Source: Gymnorhina tibicen
Lineage: Eukaryota; Chordata; Aves; Passeriformes; Artamidae
Assembly: GCA_013399875.1 (NCBI GenBank)
Contig: VXAZ01000462.1
Coordinates: 62,001-126,000 of the forward strand
Direction: 5' to 3'
Length of the DNA stretch: 64,000 nt
A program made the translations under genes and the position numbers. The notes beneath the pieces are model-generated. The model did not search any database and was not told the origin of the DNA. It saw only the letters and a list, made by a program, of their open reading frames with translations. Positions 26,236 to 36,489 of this stretch are shown piece after piece (position 1 is the first letter of the stretch; every line of letters starts with the position of its first letter).

Positions 26236-26241
26236 GTGAGC

Positions 26242-28879
26242 TACAAAATAGTTTTCCAGCTTCACCATACACTGGGAGAAGTTTGGTATCTTCTACAGTT
26301 TCTGTGTGCTTACCCACATACTTGCTTGGGTGTGATGAAGGTGAAAGTGGAGAAACTAGCAAGAACAATAAAAATGTTCTCATTCTCAGGAGAAATGGGC
26401 TAACACCACAGGCCAGCTGAGTATTTTACTGAGCTGTCTGATGTCTTTCCTGCCATGCTATGCCATAAAAATCCCTTTAGTTTTTATCTGTATTATTTGT
26501 GCATTGTATCACTCTTGGTGTTCAAAAAAGATACATGCAAAAATTTCTGTACTCCAAAATGGAGTCTCAGTAGAGTCAGTAGGGGTTCAGGCAGGCAGAG
26601 CAGAGCATTTTCATGCACCACATTGCTGGATCACTGGAAATCTCCACAGGAAAGGGATTTATAAAGGTATGCTTCCTGAGAAAATAAAAAATATTTTATC
26701 CCAGCAGAACCTGCTTACATAATAAATGTTCTGTAACAATATGGTGCTTTAATGGTGGCTGTGCAATAAGAGACTTTTAAGTGTCCTAAATTATGATTCA
26801 AGGTACTGCAGGCTGCCACTGTGATACTCACTTGGCAAGGTTAATTTATACATAAAGACTACAAGATCTGATGTAAATATATGGAATAAGGGCATTTTTG
26901 TCTGTACAGATTAGAAAGACTAATATGTAAAGATTCAGAAAACAGTCCAGAAGGATTATTAGAGTAATTTAATGTATGGAGAGATCATAAGAAACATCTG
27001 TTCATACAATGAGAAAAAGTTAAAGGGATCTATATAATAAGGTTTTTTGAGAAGCAATAATGTCATCTGCAACTATTGGGGTACATATACAAGGTAATTA
27101 CCTGAAAGAAGACATCTTCATGCTTACGAAAACAGGTTGAGCAAACTATACTGTCCTATCACATGTAAAGGTTGGACTTTTTTTTAGGTTTCCTGCCATT
27201 TAAATGTCAGGGAATTTTCTCATGCCATTTTAATCTGCTCCTCCCCATTATTCTCTTAATTCACTGCTCAGACTCTCATTGCTCACCTTTAAGTATTTAC
27301 TTTTCTATACTGGCTGGTTGGTATTTCCCACTCATAGACTTTTGGCACGACCTTGTCTTGCTAATGGCTTTTTTTTCTCAGACTTAGACCTACCTGCTGG
27401 CATCCACACCCAGGCCCATACGTACTTTCTCAAAGCTACACAGATCATTAAGTAAGTTAACCTGTGCAGAAGTAAGGGCCTTTCCATTTGCAAATCTTCA
27501 GCCTGCCTTTCTTCTGCATCTCTGTAACTTTTTAACCAAGCTGTTGTGACTGTTTTCCAGAACTCCTGTGCTTTTTTCTTCTTCTGTGTTGTTCTTGTGC
27601 TGTTTTTCTTGCACCTGAAAACCTGCAATTTTCTTGCTATTGGCTTCTGCAAAGTAAATGTCTCTGATGTGAAACTCACCCATTTGTTGCCTGGCTTTTC
27701 CTACACCCTGCTTTGTGGAGTTTAGTTAATATTAGAGAAACTCGAAACTTAGTGAGTAACAACATAGTAGTAATTTAAATATGCAGTAAGCAGTACCTAA
27801 TAATACATATCCAAGAGAACTTCACAGTCAGTCAGCACATAGTGCTTATTAAGTATGATGAAGCATACTGTAATCCACACTAACATTATAATAGGTGGTA
27901 ACAATCCAGTTGAGAGGATCATGCTGGAAATTGTACAGGAGTAGGGAATCTGAGGTAAAAGTCAACATTCTCATCACCTTCAGCTTTACCACCTGCTACA
28001 CTGGAGGGGATGCACAGGGAAAAGATTAATTACATCAGTGTTTTTCTTGACTTGTCATTGGGAAGCTTACCTCTTACACTTTGCGCTTGTGGTTTTTTTT
28101 TTTTTCTTTTCCCCAGAAGCTACTTTCACACTTGGAATTTATGTGTGTTATCAGCAATGATGCATCTGAATAAAGCTCTGTGTGTGTATGTCTGTCTAAG
28201 CATCATTTGTGCAACACACACTCCATTTGTTTCATGCAGCATTAGAGAAAACAGATAATTAAAGACTCTGGGCTTACCTCATGGCAGGGAATCCTCCTAA
28301 CAGTTACCTTGCGTTTAATCAAGGACTGTTCTGCAATGGGTGTGCACAGAAAAAGCGAAGAGGAGCAGAGTTATATGCTTTATTCATGCTTTCCTTATGG
28401 AAACTACAGCAAGCTACAGAAGCAGATACCAAGTCTTGTGTAAAGAACATTGCCAGAGCACTTCTCATAATTCAGCACTCTCAGCTCTTGCAGGCATCTA
28501 AGCAAACTCTAGCTGATGTTGCTGCCACTGGAACAGTTTGAGAGTCACACTACCATCCTACTCCCATCTGCTCGAAACATTGCAGAGGCTGCAGCAGGCA
28601 AACTCTCTTAACAAAGAAGTACCTTAATGATGGGTGTCCAGCCTGAAATGAGGGACTTTGACCTGTAAGTTATCCACAGATAGTTTTCAAATTTATGCTG
28701 CTAATTAGTAATTCAAGAAATTGGACCAAAAAAATGATGTTTCATAAAAGGTAGAAGATGCATGAATGCAATTATGAATTGTGGTCCTAATGATTTAGTC
28801 AGGATCAAAGTATTAACTGGTTGACTTATAAGACATTAAACTATGTAATATCTGGTGTTACACACCATGGATTTGCAGA
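26242..28879. other. Unique non-coding stretch
   Basis: No confident gene or repeat is found. The 27170-27700 part is T-rich on the + strand. A 115-codon minus-strand frame there (27332-27679) is lysine- and arginine-rich because of the T-rich complement and has no domain. One frame at 28281-28541 looks more protein-like and is listed separately. Confidence 0.5.
28281..28541 (+). other. Protein-like open frame, possible exon or pseudogene
   Basis: This 86-codon frame has a mixed, helix-friendly composition in its second half, with alternating hydrophobic and polar residues around K-N-I-A-R-A-L-L and S-K-Q-T-L-A-D-V-A. That is unlike the F/S/L/C-rich chance frames nearby. The frame is open upstream only to a stop at 28260. 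A good 5' splice-donor match (CTGTAAGT) lies downstream at about 28662-28669, but the frame has already closed at 28541, so the two do not fit a simple coding exon. I do not recognise the family. It may be a non-coding RNA exon, a processed-pseudogene fragment or chance. Confidence 0.2.
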
Positions 28880-29539
28880 TGCATTTAGTTTATGTGGCAA
28901 GGTGTGTGCAGTGGAGGAGGAGGCTGCAGGGATAGCCTCTAAAAAGAGAGGCTGAGGACTGCCCCATGCCAGATACAAGTGGTTCCAGCCATCTCCAATG
29001 GATCCACCGCAGAATACAGCTGAGTCCCTCAGCCCAGCTGGTGGTACCTCCAGAAAAACCTATTTAACAAAGGGTAAAAGAAGCCATGCAATAAATCAGA
29101 GCAGCAAGTCAAATGTGAGCAAAACAGCCCTACAAAACACCAAGGCCAGAGAAGTAGTAGGGGAAGGAGGTGCTCCAGAGGCTTGGGCAGAGATTCCCCT
29201 GCATTGCATGGAGAGGACCATGATAAAGCAGGTTGTTCTCAAGCACCCTGTTGAGGATCCTGTACCACAGAAGGTGGATATGACATCTGTGGAGAGCCCA
29301 TGCAGAAACTGCCTTGGGAGGGGGAGAGGTAGAAAAGTTAGGAGTGAAGTTAAGCCTGGAAAGAAGGTGGGATGAAGGCAGAAGTTTCCAGTTCCACTAA
29401 AACAACCTGGTTTTGCCTTTTCTTCTCACCATCTTAGTTTATTATTAATTGAAAGTTAATAAAATTAACCACCTCCAAGTTGAGTCTGTTTCCCTTGTGA
29501 TGGTATTTGGTGAGTGACCTGTCAACCAATGAGCTTTTC
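28880..29539 (+). mobile_element. Old LTR, left part (host of a nested LTR)
   Basis: From TGCATTTAGTTTATGTGGCA onward this matches, with deletions, the long + strand LTR at 43972-45066. Shared features are GGCAAGG near the start, CCAGCCATCTCCAA, GCAGAGATTCCCCTGCA, CCATG repeats, an AATAAAATTAA signal near 29458, CCAAGTTGAGTCTG and GTGATGGTA...GGTGAGTGACCT. It is interrupted at 29539 and resumes after the nested LTR. An open 125-codon frame at 28998-29375 lies inside this LTR and is not taken as a gene. Confidence 0.8.
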
Positions 29540-29935
29540 TGTAGCTGACCACTTGACTGCCCGGTGGCCAAGCAGGCGACTAGCCTGGAGTGTCCCGAGC
29601 TGGGGACAATGAAAGGCTTCAAGTGCCCGATGGAAGCTCCCGCAGGAGCTGTTTGCTTGCAGGCTCACAGTGGAGCAGGCAGCAGTCCGATGTTACAGTA
29701 GCGAGGGCAGAGGGGAAGGACGAAAGAGAGACTCTGTTGCAGTATCCCAGTCTTCATTATCTGGTCCGAAGGCCAGCAAGCCAGGATGGGAGCAACCGAA
29801 GAGCCCCGAGGGGGCGGTCACAGAGACTTTTATCCCCAAGGGGGATGAGGGGCGGAACAAAAGGACCAACCAATAGGGAAAACGACAACTGGTGACGGGT
29901 ACCCAATAGTTTTAAACTTAAGGAGGGACTAANCA
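29540..29935 (-). mobile_element. Solo LTR (396 bp) nested inside an older LTR
   Basis: The element runs from TGTAGCTGACC to CTAANCA and is flanked by a 6-bp duplication, CTTTTC, at 29534-29539 and 29936-29941. The surrounding LTR reads through when it is removed. Read on the minus strand it has a CCAAT-type ATTGGTTGG element, a TATA-like GGGGATAAAAG, then a C/T-rich R-U5 ending CAGCTACA. This supports minus orientation and class II ERV affinity. One base near the end is unresolved (N at 29933). No retroviral genes remain. Frames of 101 and 68 codons inside it follow base composition. Confidence 0.88.
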
Positions 29936-29941
29936 CTTTTC

Positions 29942-30031
29942 TACCTTATTTTCCCCCTTGTCCTGTTGAGGAGGTAAGGGAGGGGTTTGACTGGGCTGGA
30001 GTCTCAGAGAGCCAAAATTAAATTCACCACA
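29942..30031 (+). mobile_element. Old LTR, right part after the nested insertion
   Basis: This is the U5 end of the LTR begun at 28880. CCCCCTTGTCCTGTTGAGGA and the final AATTCACCACA correspond to TCCTGTGTCCAATTGAGGA and the CCACCACA end of the related LTR at 43972-45066. The flanks of the whole LTR (GCAGA before 28880, GCAAT after 30031) are only partly alike, so its target duplication has decayed or was lost. Confidence 0.75.
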
Positions 30032-30083
30032 GCAATGCATCAGAAAGAGGTATTTGCCCCTTATTGAAGAATGATTCCTCATC

Positions 30084-30780
30084 TGTAAAAATCAGTTGTG
30101 GATTTTTACGTGTTACTTTGCTGTGCCTTAAACTAAACCTCCCCTAATGAGGGAGGAGCTTGAAATCCTTGCCAGGATTCCCAAGTACTAATGAGACATC
30201 CAGCGCTCTCTGCTTTCAGATAGTTTATTAAATCTTATCAGAGAAGTTAAGAATAGAGCAGGGAGTAGTACAGCAGAGAGTCCTGAGAGTCCTGAATGTC
30301 CCGAAAATATCTGCTGAATGTCCTCAGAATCAAGATAACACAGTCTTCTTAAAGGTAAATCATCCAATAGGCACTTAAAATGAAAGATGTTTTCACTTTT
30401 CTACCAATGTTCAACAAATGTTTACATCATATATACAGGAACTGCGGATTTCTTTATCCAGTCACCTTAAACAACTTTTACTGCAGAACATGGAGTAGTT
30501 GAAGGAGAAGGAGGAAGTCTAGGAACAACAACAATCCTCCATTTTGGAGTTTTTGCTTTTCATCTATTTACTACATTAATAAACCCAATACCTTTAAATA
30601 TTCACCCTGTGATGACCTTACATAATATTCTATTATCTAATTCACACCACTCTAGGTTCTAATTCTTCCCAAAGAGTTGGCAGTTTTCTCCATGGACAAA
30701 GGTCAAAAACAGTGCTGTCCAGGGGGGTAAAACTCTTCAAAACAGGCAGAGAAATAGTCTCTGCATTCTGGAATCCCACA
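30084..30780 (-). mobile_element. Solo LTR (697 bp), minus strand, 6-bp target duplication
   Basis: The LTR spans TGTAAAAATC to GAATCCCACA and is flanked by the perfect duplication CTCATC at 30078-30083 and 30781-30786. Read on the minus strand it starts TGTGGGATTCC, contains a CCAAT element (CCTATTGGATG region), then TTTAATAAACTATCTG as polyadenylation signal. After that comes a GCAGAGAGCGCTGG segment and U5 ending GATTTTTACA. The 6-bp duplication indicates a class II ERV. The U5 end forms a hairpin, listed separately. No coding region remains. Confidence 0.9.
30085..30109. repeat. Perfect 9-bp stem hairpin at the LTR terminus
   Basis: GTAAAAATC (30085-30093), a 7-base spacer, then GATTTTTAC (30101-30109). 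It lies at the U5 end of the 30084-30780 LTR, where integrase acts on the linear DNA, so it belongs to that element rather than to the flank. Confidence 0.8.
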
Positions 30781-30786
30781 CTCATC

Positions 30787-31243
30787 AAGACAGTAACACT
30801 GTTTGAGAACTCTGGGGCGAGGAAACCCCTTAACTACCAGTAAAGTACCAACCATCTAGCATACCATGAGCTAGAATTGTACACATAATGGACATTTCTT
30901 AAGTCTTACGGAAGACACCTTTCAAGTCCCAAATGCAGTAGAAGTGGAAAGGTGACAGAGAGAGTGACAATTTGCAAACAATGAGGGTAGCCTTATGCTC
31001 AATACTTGGTGGTTCTCTCATGTTGTTCGTGTAACATGAAAAATAAGAATTGAGCTGTGCAGAGATCCCTCATAGAATGTCTTTTCCCATTCATGATTTG
31101 AATGGGAAAACTGTCCATTAACTATGATGTTCCTAAAAGGTATATCATAATGCTTATGCTGACACTTCTCATTTTTCTCATGAACAAAGAGAATGTATGT
31201 AAAATCATATGAAGAGGCAGGTGGCAAGCCAGTCCTGAATTTT
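30787..31243. other. Unique stretch with one perfect hairpin
   Basis: No gene or known repeat is seen. TTTTCCCATTCA (31082-31093) and TGAATGGGAAAA (31099-31110) form a perfect 12-bp stem around a 5-base loop. The stem is shorter than a typical microRNA precursor, and no longer paired arms extend from it. Confidence 0.5.
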
Positions 31244-31990
31244 TTCATAGAATCATAAAATCATAAAACCAGGCTGGATTGAAAGCATAGAATCATAGAA
31301 TTGTAGAATCGTTTGGGTTGGAAGGGAGCTTGAAGATTATCCAGTTCCAATGTTGCTGCCATGGACAGAGATAGTCTTCACTAGAACAGATTGTTCAAAG
31401 CCTCATCCAGCCTGGCCTCAAACACTTCCAGGGTTGTAGCATCCACAGCTTCTGTGGGCAGCCTGCTCCAGTGCCCCACAACAAAAAATTTCATCCTAGT
31501 ATCTAATCCAAACCTACTCTCAATTAAAGGCATTGCCCGTTGTCCCATCACTACATGCCCTTGTCAGAAGTCCCTCCCAGTTCTCTTGTAGCTCCCTTTA
31601 GGCACTACCAGGCTCCTATAAGTTCTCTGTGGAGCCTTCTCTTCTCTGGGCTAACAGCCTCAACTCTTGCAGCCTTTCTTGACAGGAGAGGTGCTCCAGC
31701 CCTTTTATCATCTTTGTGGGCCTTATAGGAACAGTATTGCAAGTGTGCAAGAGCAGAGTAGAGCGGCCTAATGCCCTCCCTTGACCTGCTGATCATGCTA
31801 CCTTTGATGCAGCCCAGGACATGGTTGGCTTTCTGGGCTGCAAGTGCACATTGCTGGGTCATGTTGAGCTTCTTGTCAACCAACACGCGAAAGTCTTATC
31901 CTTAGGGCTGTTCTCAGTACATTCTACCCCCAGCCTGTATTTGTGCTTGGGATTGCTGTAACTCACTTGTAGGAGCTGGTGCTTGGCCTT
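31244..31990 (-). mobile_element. CR1 LINE with an extra 3' tip
   Basis: This is a minus-strand CR1. A short extra tip (about 31244-31284: CATAGAATCATAAAATC through GGCTGGATTGAAAG) precedes the main element's tail (ATAGAATCATAGAATTG) and 3' UTR (GTTTGGGTTGGAAGGGAGC). ORF2 remnants follow, and the match fades near 31990 at GGTGCTTGGCCTT. On the minus strand 31605-31886 is still open and shows the CR1 [14 protein letters not shown] and P-L-Y-S-A-L segments. Its last 167 bp are repeated exactly after the N at 32172. Confidence 0.92.
31605..31886 (-). pseudogene. CR1 reverse-transcriptase C-terminal remnant
   Basis: This 93-codon minus-strand open stretch lies within the CR1. It keeps [13 protein letters not shown] and G-I-R-P-L-Y-S-A-L, characteristic of the region after the polymerase domain in CR1 ORF2. 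The frame then drifts (A-H-K-D-D-K-R-A-G) because of indels. It is non-functional. Confidence 0.8.
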
Positions 31991-32520
31991 CCATATATGC
32001 TGCCTACCTTTTATGTTGCCTGTCAAACAAAAGATAGGCCACTGGGGCTACAAGAGCCTTTCACAAGGATGGATCACCTAGCATCTTTTAGAGATCCCTC
32101 CTGCTGGTGTGGTCATCCATGGTGACTACCCACTATCTGCCTTAGATCTAAAGGCAAAAATCTTCCAGTGTNGTTGGCTTTCTGGGCTGCAAGTGCACAT
32201 TGCTGGGTCATGTTGAGCTTCTTGTCAACCAACACGCGAAAGTCTTATCCTTAGGGCTGTTCTCAGTACATTCTACCCCCAGCCTGTATTTGTGCTTGGG
32301 ATTGCTGTAACTCACTTGTAGGAGCTGGTGCTTGGCCTTCCATATATGCTGCCTACCTTTTATGTTGCCTGTCAAACAAAAGATAGGCCACTGGGGCTAC
32401 AAGAGCCTTTCACAAGGATGGATCACCTAGCATCTTTTAGAGATCCCTCCTGCTGGTGTGGTCATCCATGGTGACTACCCACTATCTGCCTTAGATCTAA
32501 AGGCAAAAATCTTCCAGTGT
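31824..32520. repeat. Exact 348-bp tandem duplication around one N (likely assembly error)
   Basis: 31824-32171 and 32173-32520 are identical base for base, each running from GTTGGCTTTCTGGGC to CTTCCAGTGT, separated by a single N at 32172. Nearby CR1 copies are much diverged from each other, so a zero-difference copy touching an N is best read as two overlapping contig ends joined without merging. The duplicated part covers the end of the CR1 and about 180 bp of its flank. A very recent true duplication is possible but less likely. Confidence 0.9.
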
Positions 32521-33761
32521 GTATCAGGTGTTACTTCTCCTAGTAGTGAGCCACGGCTTGGCAGCAGGCCATATGTCATACAACACCGTCTTATACCACG
32601 AAATAAATATTGTTATGTGACTAGGTAATTTATGCCTTGAAGTAGCATATCACATATGATTTACTGGATCTGAACATCCAGAAGTCTGCAACTTCAGTAA
32701 TAGTATGCCTAAGAAGATGGTCTGAAAGAGATTCTGTATCTTTTGCAAGAAGTTGAATTATTATTATATTCTTTCCAATCTAGAGAAAATTATGATGGTT
32801 TCTAAACATATTGGCCATTATTGGTCATCAATATTATGCTCTATGAATCATGTCAGGCAAGCCATTATTCTGTTTATTTATATTTTAGAAAATTTTGGAA
32901 TAAGGAAAAATCTGAGAAAAAATTAAATAAGTCTAGTCAACAACAATAATGTATTCTTAACACTTAAGTGACTAGAAAAGTTCTTGGTAAGTACTTAGTA
33001 GTCAAAAATTGTAGAAAGACCTGTGTGTGTGTGTGTGTATGTATTGAAGAAAGGAAAGAAAACTAAAAGTCTCCACTATCACTACATTAAATAACTGATT
33101 GCATAAAATTAAAAAAAAAGTCAAATTCAAGAAAAATTGTCATTTCAATGCATAATTATGTCTGTATACAAATGTACAGGGCAAGTATGTAAAAAAATTG
33201 ACAGTTTCCAGAAAAAGAAACTATCTAAAAAGAAGGGTTTTAACAAAAGGTAAAGAATAATGTGAAATACTTACTCAATATAACAGTTATTTTATCAAAA
33301 GAAACTGACAATTTCTTTAAAAGCATTCTATTCTGAATTTAAAAAGAAAGCCCTGTATGGGAAAATTCATTCTCTAAATCATAGGATGGAGAGATACGTA
33401 GTAATTTTATTCTCGAATGTAAAACCTTCTAACATCTCACCATTTCTTATTTTTCAGATCCATGTAGATTTTAATCACTTCTGTACTTAAAAATTACTGT
33501 ACTCATGGCAAGCTTTAAGGTTTCAGTATACCAAATGCCGCTTCTTCCATCTTCATTTTTTACATATTTTGTCTGTTTTGATTTTTTAATATAGTTTCCT
33601 TACCTTTGCTGTTTTAGCATATCCTGTCAAAAGTTCACTTTTTAAGTTTGATCAGACTTCAGAAGAAATTTTTTTGCAGTCATTTATTTTCATGCTAAGT
33701 AACTATCAAAGTGAAAATATTTTAGGGTTGGGAGAAGTGTTGTTTTGGAGGAGAGGGTAGT
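32521..33761. other. Unique AT-rich stretch with a (TG)n microsatellite
   Basis: No gene or repeat family is recognised. A short (TG)n run is at 33022-33038. Confidence 0.55.
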
Positions 33762-33945
33762 TGTTAAATGTGGGCGCAATCTGCAACTCAACGTGAGAAG
33801 CACAGTGAACCTCATCAGTCCATTGTTGCCTTTCCCCGGGCTTAGAATTAAAAGCCAAGCACAGTTAGAGGGGGAAAAAAGGGTTTTACCTCGGCATTTA
33901 TTTAAGGATCCTCTGGTGCATCACATACAGGTAGAAAGCACCCCC

Positions 33946-34040
33946 AAATGCACACCGAAAATGCACACCCAAAAGATGCACACCGGGATGCCCACCCCAA
34001 AAACGCACCAGGTGCATCCCCCGAACAATGCACACACACA
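33946..34040. repeat. Imperfect ATGCACACC minisatellite inside the LTR
   Basis: About six decayed units of 12 to 16 bp are built on ATGCACACC plus a short A- or C-rich spacer (ATGCACACCG, ATGCACACCC, ATGCACACCGGG, ATGCCCACCCC, ACGCACCAGG, ATGCACACACA). It lies between the polyadenylation signal and the putative U3 promoter part of the LTR. Confidence 0.75.
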
Positions 34041-34330
34041 GTGAGTCACGTATACAGTTATAGACCTTACAAATTAGCATATCTATCAAAGATTCCCCAG
34101 TGAGAGGCTCAAGAGAAGCCCACGTCCTGAGGAACCTTCCCCCTGGATGGGCCTATCTTGGTTTACAGAATGTGTTCTGGAGAGGACCTTGGTGTCTGGG
34201 GCTTTCTGACCCAACTGCGAGGATCCCAATATGTTTGGTCTCTTGGCTTAACAGAACTTTGGGTCTAAGCTCATTATCAAACTTGGGGAATTACAAGTAT
34301 GTGGTCTAAAAGCACTAAGGATACATGCAA

Positions 34331-34380
34331 AAGTGTATAAAAGAGTATATGAAAGGGTATATAAGAGGGGTATATAAAAA
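34331..34380. repeat. GTATATAARAGG short tandem repeat
   Basis: Four imperfect units of about 12 bp (GTATAAAAGA, GTATATGAAAGG, GTATATAAGAGGG, GTATATAAAAA). If the LTR extends to 34527 this sits in its U3. Otherwise it is a flanking microsatellite. Confidence 0.7.
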
Positions 34381-36489
34381 AGCAAAAAGTCATCATGGCA
34401 TCACCATGAAGATTCAAGCTCTATACTTCAATTTGACTTTCAGGATTTGTTTCATATACAGAGTAGCATAGGGACTACTTTAATTGTACTGAAAGCTAAT
34501 ACACAGCAGAATTACTGGTGATATACAGTAGTCAAGAGGTTATATCTATGTTTGGTGAAAGTAGGTATCTGAACCAATAAACTTGGGCTTTCCATTCTTG
34601 CAATCACATAGGCAGGAAACCCTATCCTATCAAATTAGAGAATTTCATCTTCCAGAAATACCTTGAGTAAATTTAATGGAGGTCAGTAGCTCATTGTCTC
34701 AAATGAGCTTCAAACCTCTTTCCAACCTTTTACTGTGTTAACTGCTGTACAAAGTTCAACCATCATGTTATGGCAGGTTGTCTTTAAAGAACAAGCTCAA
34801 GAGGAGCATTAAAAAGTCATCAAGTCCAGCTGTAGGAAAGTAAAGTTTGGTTATATGCTTCTCTTATTTATTCAAGAAGCCCTGCTATACTTCTTATGCC
34901 ATGCCTTTGAGGAGAACATAATTTTTTTCATTTCTTTAAAAATGCTATCTGTAGCAATTCTCCTGAACAAACTTACCAGTTTGTGTGTTGTCAGATTTTG
35001 GAATGTTATGCCATATCTCTGTTTTCTTCCACAGTTTTGTGCCATACCTTTGTTTCCTTTCATCTTCCATCTAATTTTTCATCCTTTTTGTTGTTATCCT
35101 GCCTTAAGAGACAGCCCTTGAATTTAAATTGCAATGAGCAATCTAAGTTCCTTTCTACAAGTTAATACTCCCATGAATTTAACAAAATTAAACTTTGCAA
35201 AAAAGCATTTCCACACTGCAGATACCCTGAATTTAATAAGCATGCCTGGGAAAAAAGGAAAAGAGTAGAAAAATCAGACTTTGTTTACAGATATAGGATT
35301 ACCTGTGTCTCTGGTACAGATTTGATGACTAGCTCAGTTAAGTACCTGACATTTAACCACCAGTTCAAGGTATAATTCTTCCTCAGTTGTTTTCCCAAAT
35401 CAGGGCAATTCCTTTAATAATATTGAGCTGTATTTTCAGTAAAAGCAGTTGTTGTTCAGAATAAAATTACTTGGTTATGTTGAAGAGCATTTAAATACAG
35501 AAAAGCAGATGTATTAAGTAGAGAATATAGAAGTATTTACAACACTTTTCTGTAGCATTGCAATTTCTTTTTTCTTCATACATATGTATTAATAGTTATA
35601 TATGTGTGTATATATTTGATGAAGAAGGCCCTTTACATAACATATAATGCTGCCAAAGGAGTAGGACTCTTGAAATGTAGTTCTGCTTTGAATTCTGATG
35701 TGAAAAAAACCCTGTTATTTAGGTGGAAAAGAGTTCAATAATTGTGTTTATGGTGTTACATTTTGGATGCATTTGTGAGACAACCCAGAACAACAATTCC
35801 AAAAAGCTGTTTCTGGGTGGTAGAAGGAGAAGAAGGAATTTCTAGGCAATTAGAGGCTTGAGGCCACCAGATTGCAAAAACAAACAACATAGTAGGTCAT
35901 AATTTTTATTTACTAGGTTTTTAGCAATTAAATTTGCATAAAGAACATTAATAGAAGTATAGATTAAATTTATCAGTGTTAGATTCTGCATGAAGATGTG
36001 TTTGATTATGATAGGAAAATAAAAAAACAGTAGCAAAATTTCAAAGTATGTAAATATCATTCTTATTCACGTACGCAGTAATGTACTTGTGTGGTTTTCA
36101 AACAGCTACAGGAAATATAATTCCTGAGAAGTCACATGATTTTTCTGCCAATTTTTATGTTACAGTGAAATAAGATGAAATTACTTGGGTTTTTTCTACA
36201 CATCCAAAATTACAGTATTAAACCAAATTCTTTAAGTTTAAGGGATCAGTGAGTAAGTAGCTGGTATTCTTTTAAACAGCATTGCCTGTCTCTTCAGTTT
36301 CCAGTTGATATTAAAAAATTAGTGTTCACTTCCAGCACTATTCCTCTAAAAGCTGTATTTGCTATAAAGGCAGAGTGTTACCAACAATTACAAAACCGAG
36401 TAACATAAAACAGAAACAGAGAAGATTATCCTCTTAGCCTTATCTGTATGTGTTATGTCAGGGTCTCTGAATGCCAGCCAGTGGAGTTA

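Larger units (their letters stand above)
33762..34527 (-). mobile_element. Solo LTR with internal minisatellites (right end uncertain)
   Basis: The left end TGTTAAATGTGGGCGC reads on the minus strand as a typical LTR terminus, ending ACATTTAACA. A minus-strand CCTTAAATAAATGCC supplies a polyadenylation signal near 33900, followed by an R-U5-like part, so the orientation is minus. The right end is less sure. A CA at 34526-34527 followed by GTAGT matches the GTAGT just before the left end (33757-33761), which would be a 5-bp target duplication. The LTR-like character is clear to about 34300. It contains two repeat tracts, listed separately. Frames of 99 and 69 codons within it are not taken as genes. 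Confidence 0.65.

Noticed and set aside
27332..27679. 115-codon minus-strand frame rich in K and R
   Set aside because: It is the complement of a T-rich region; no domain, no conserved-looking motif and an overlapping second frame.
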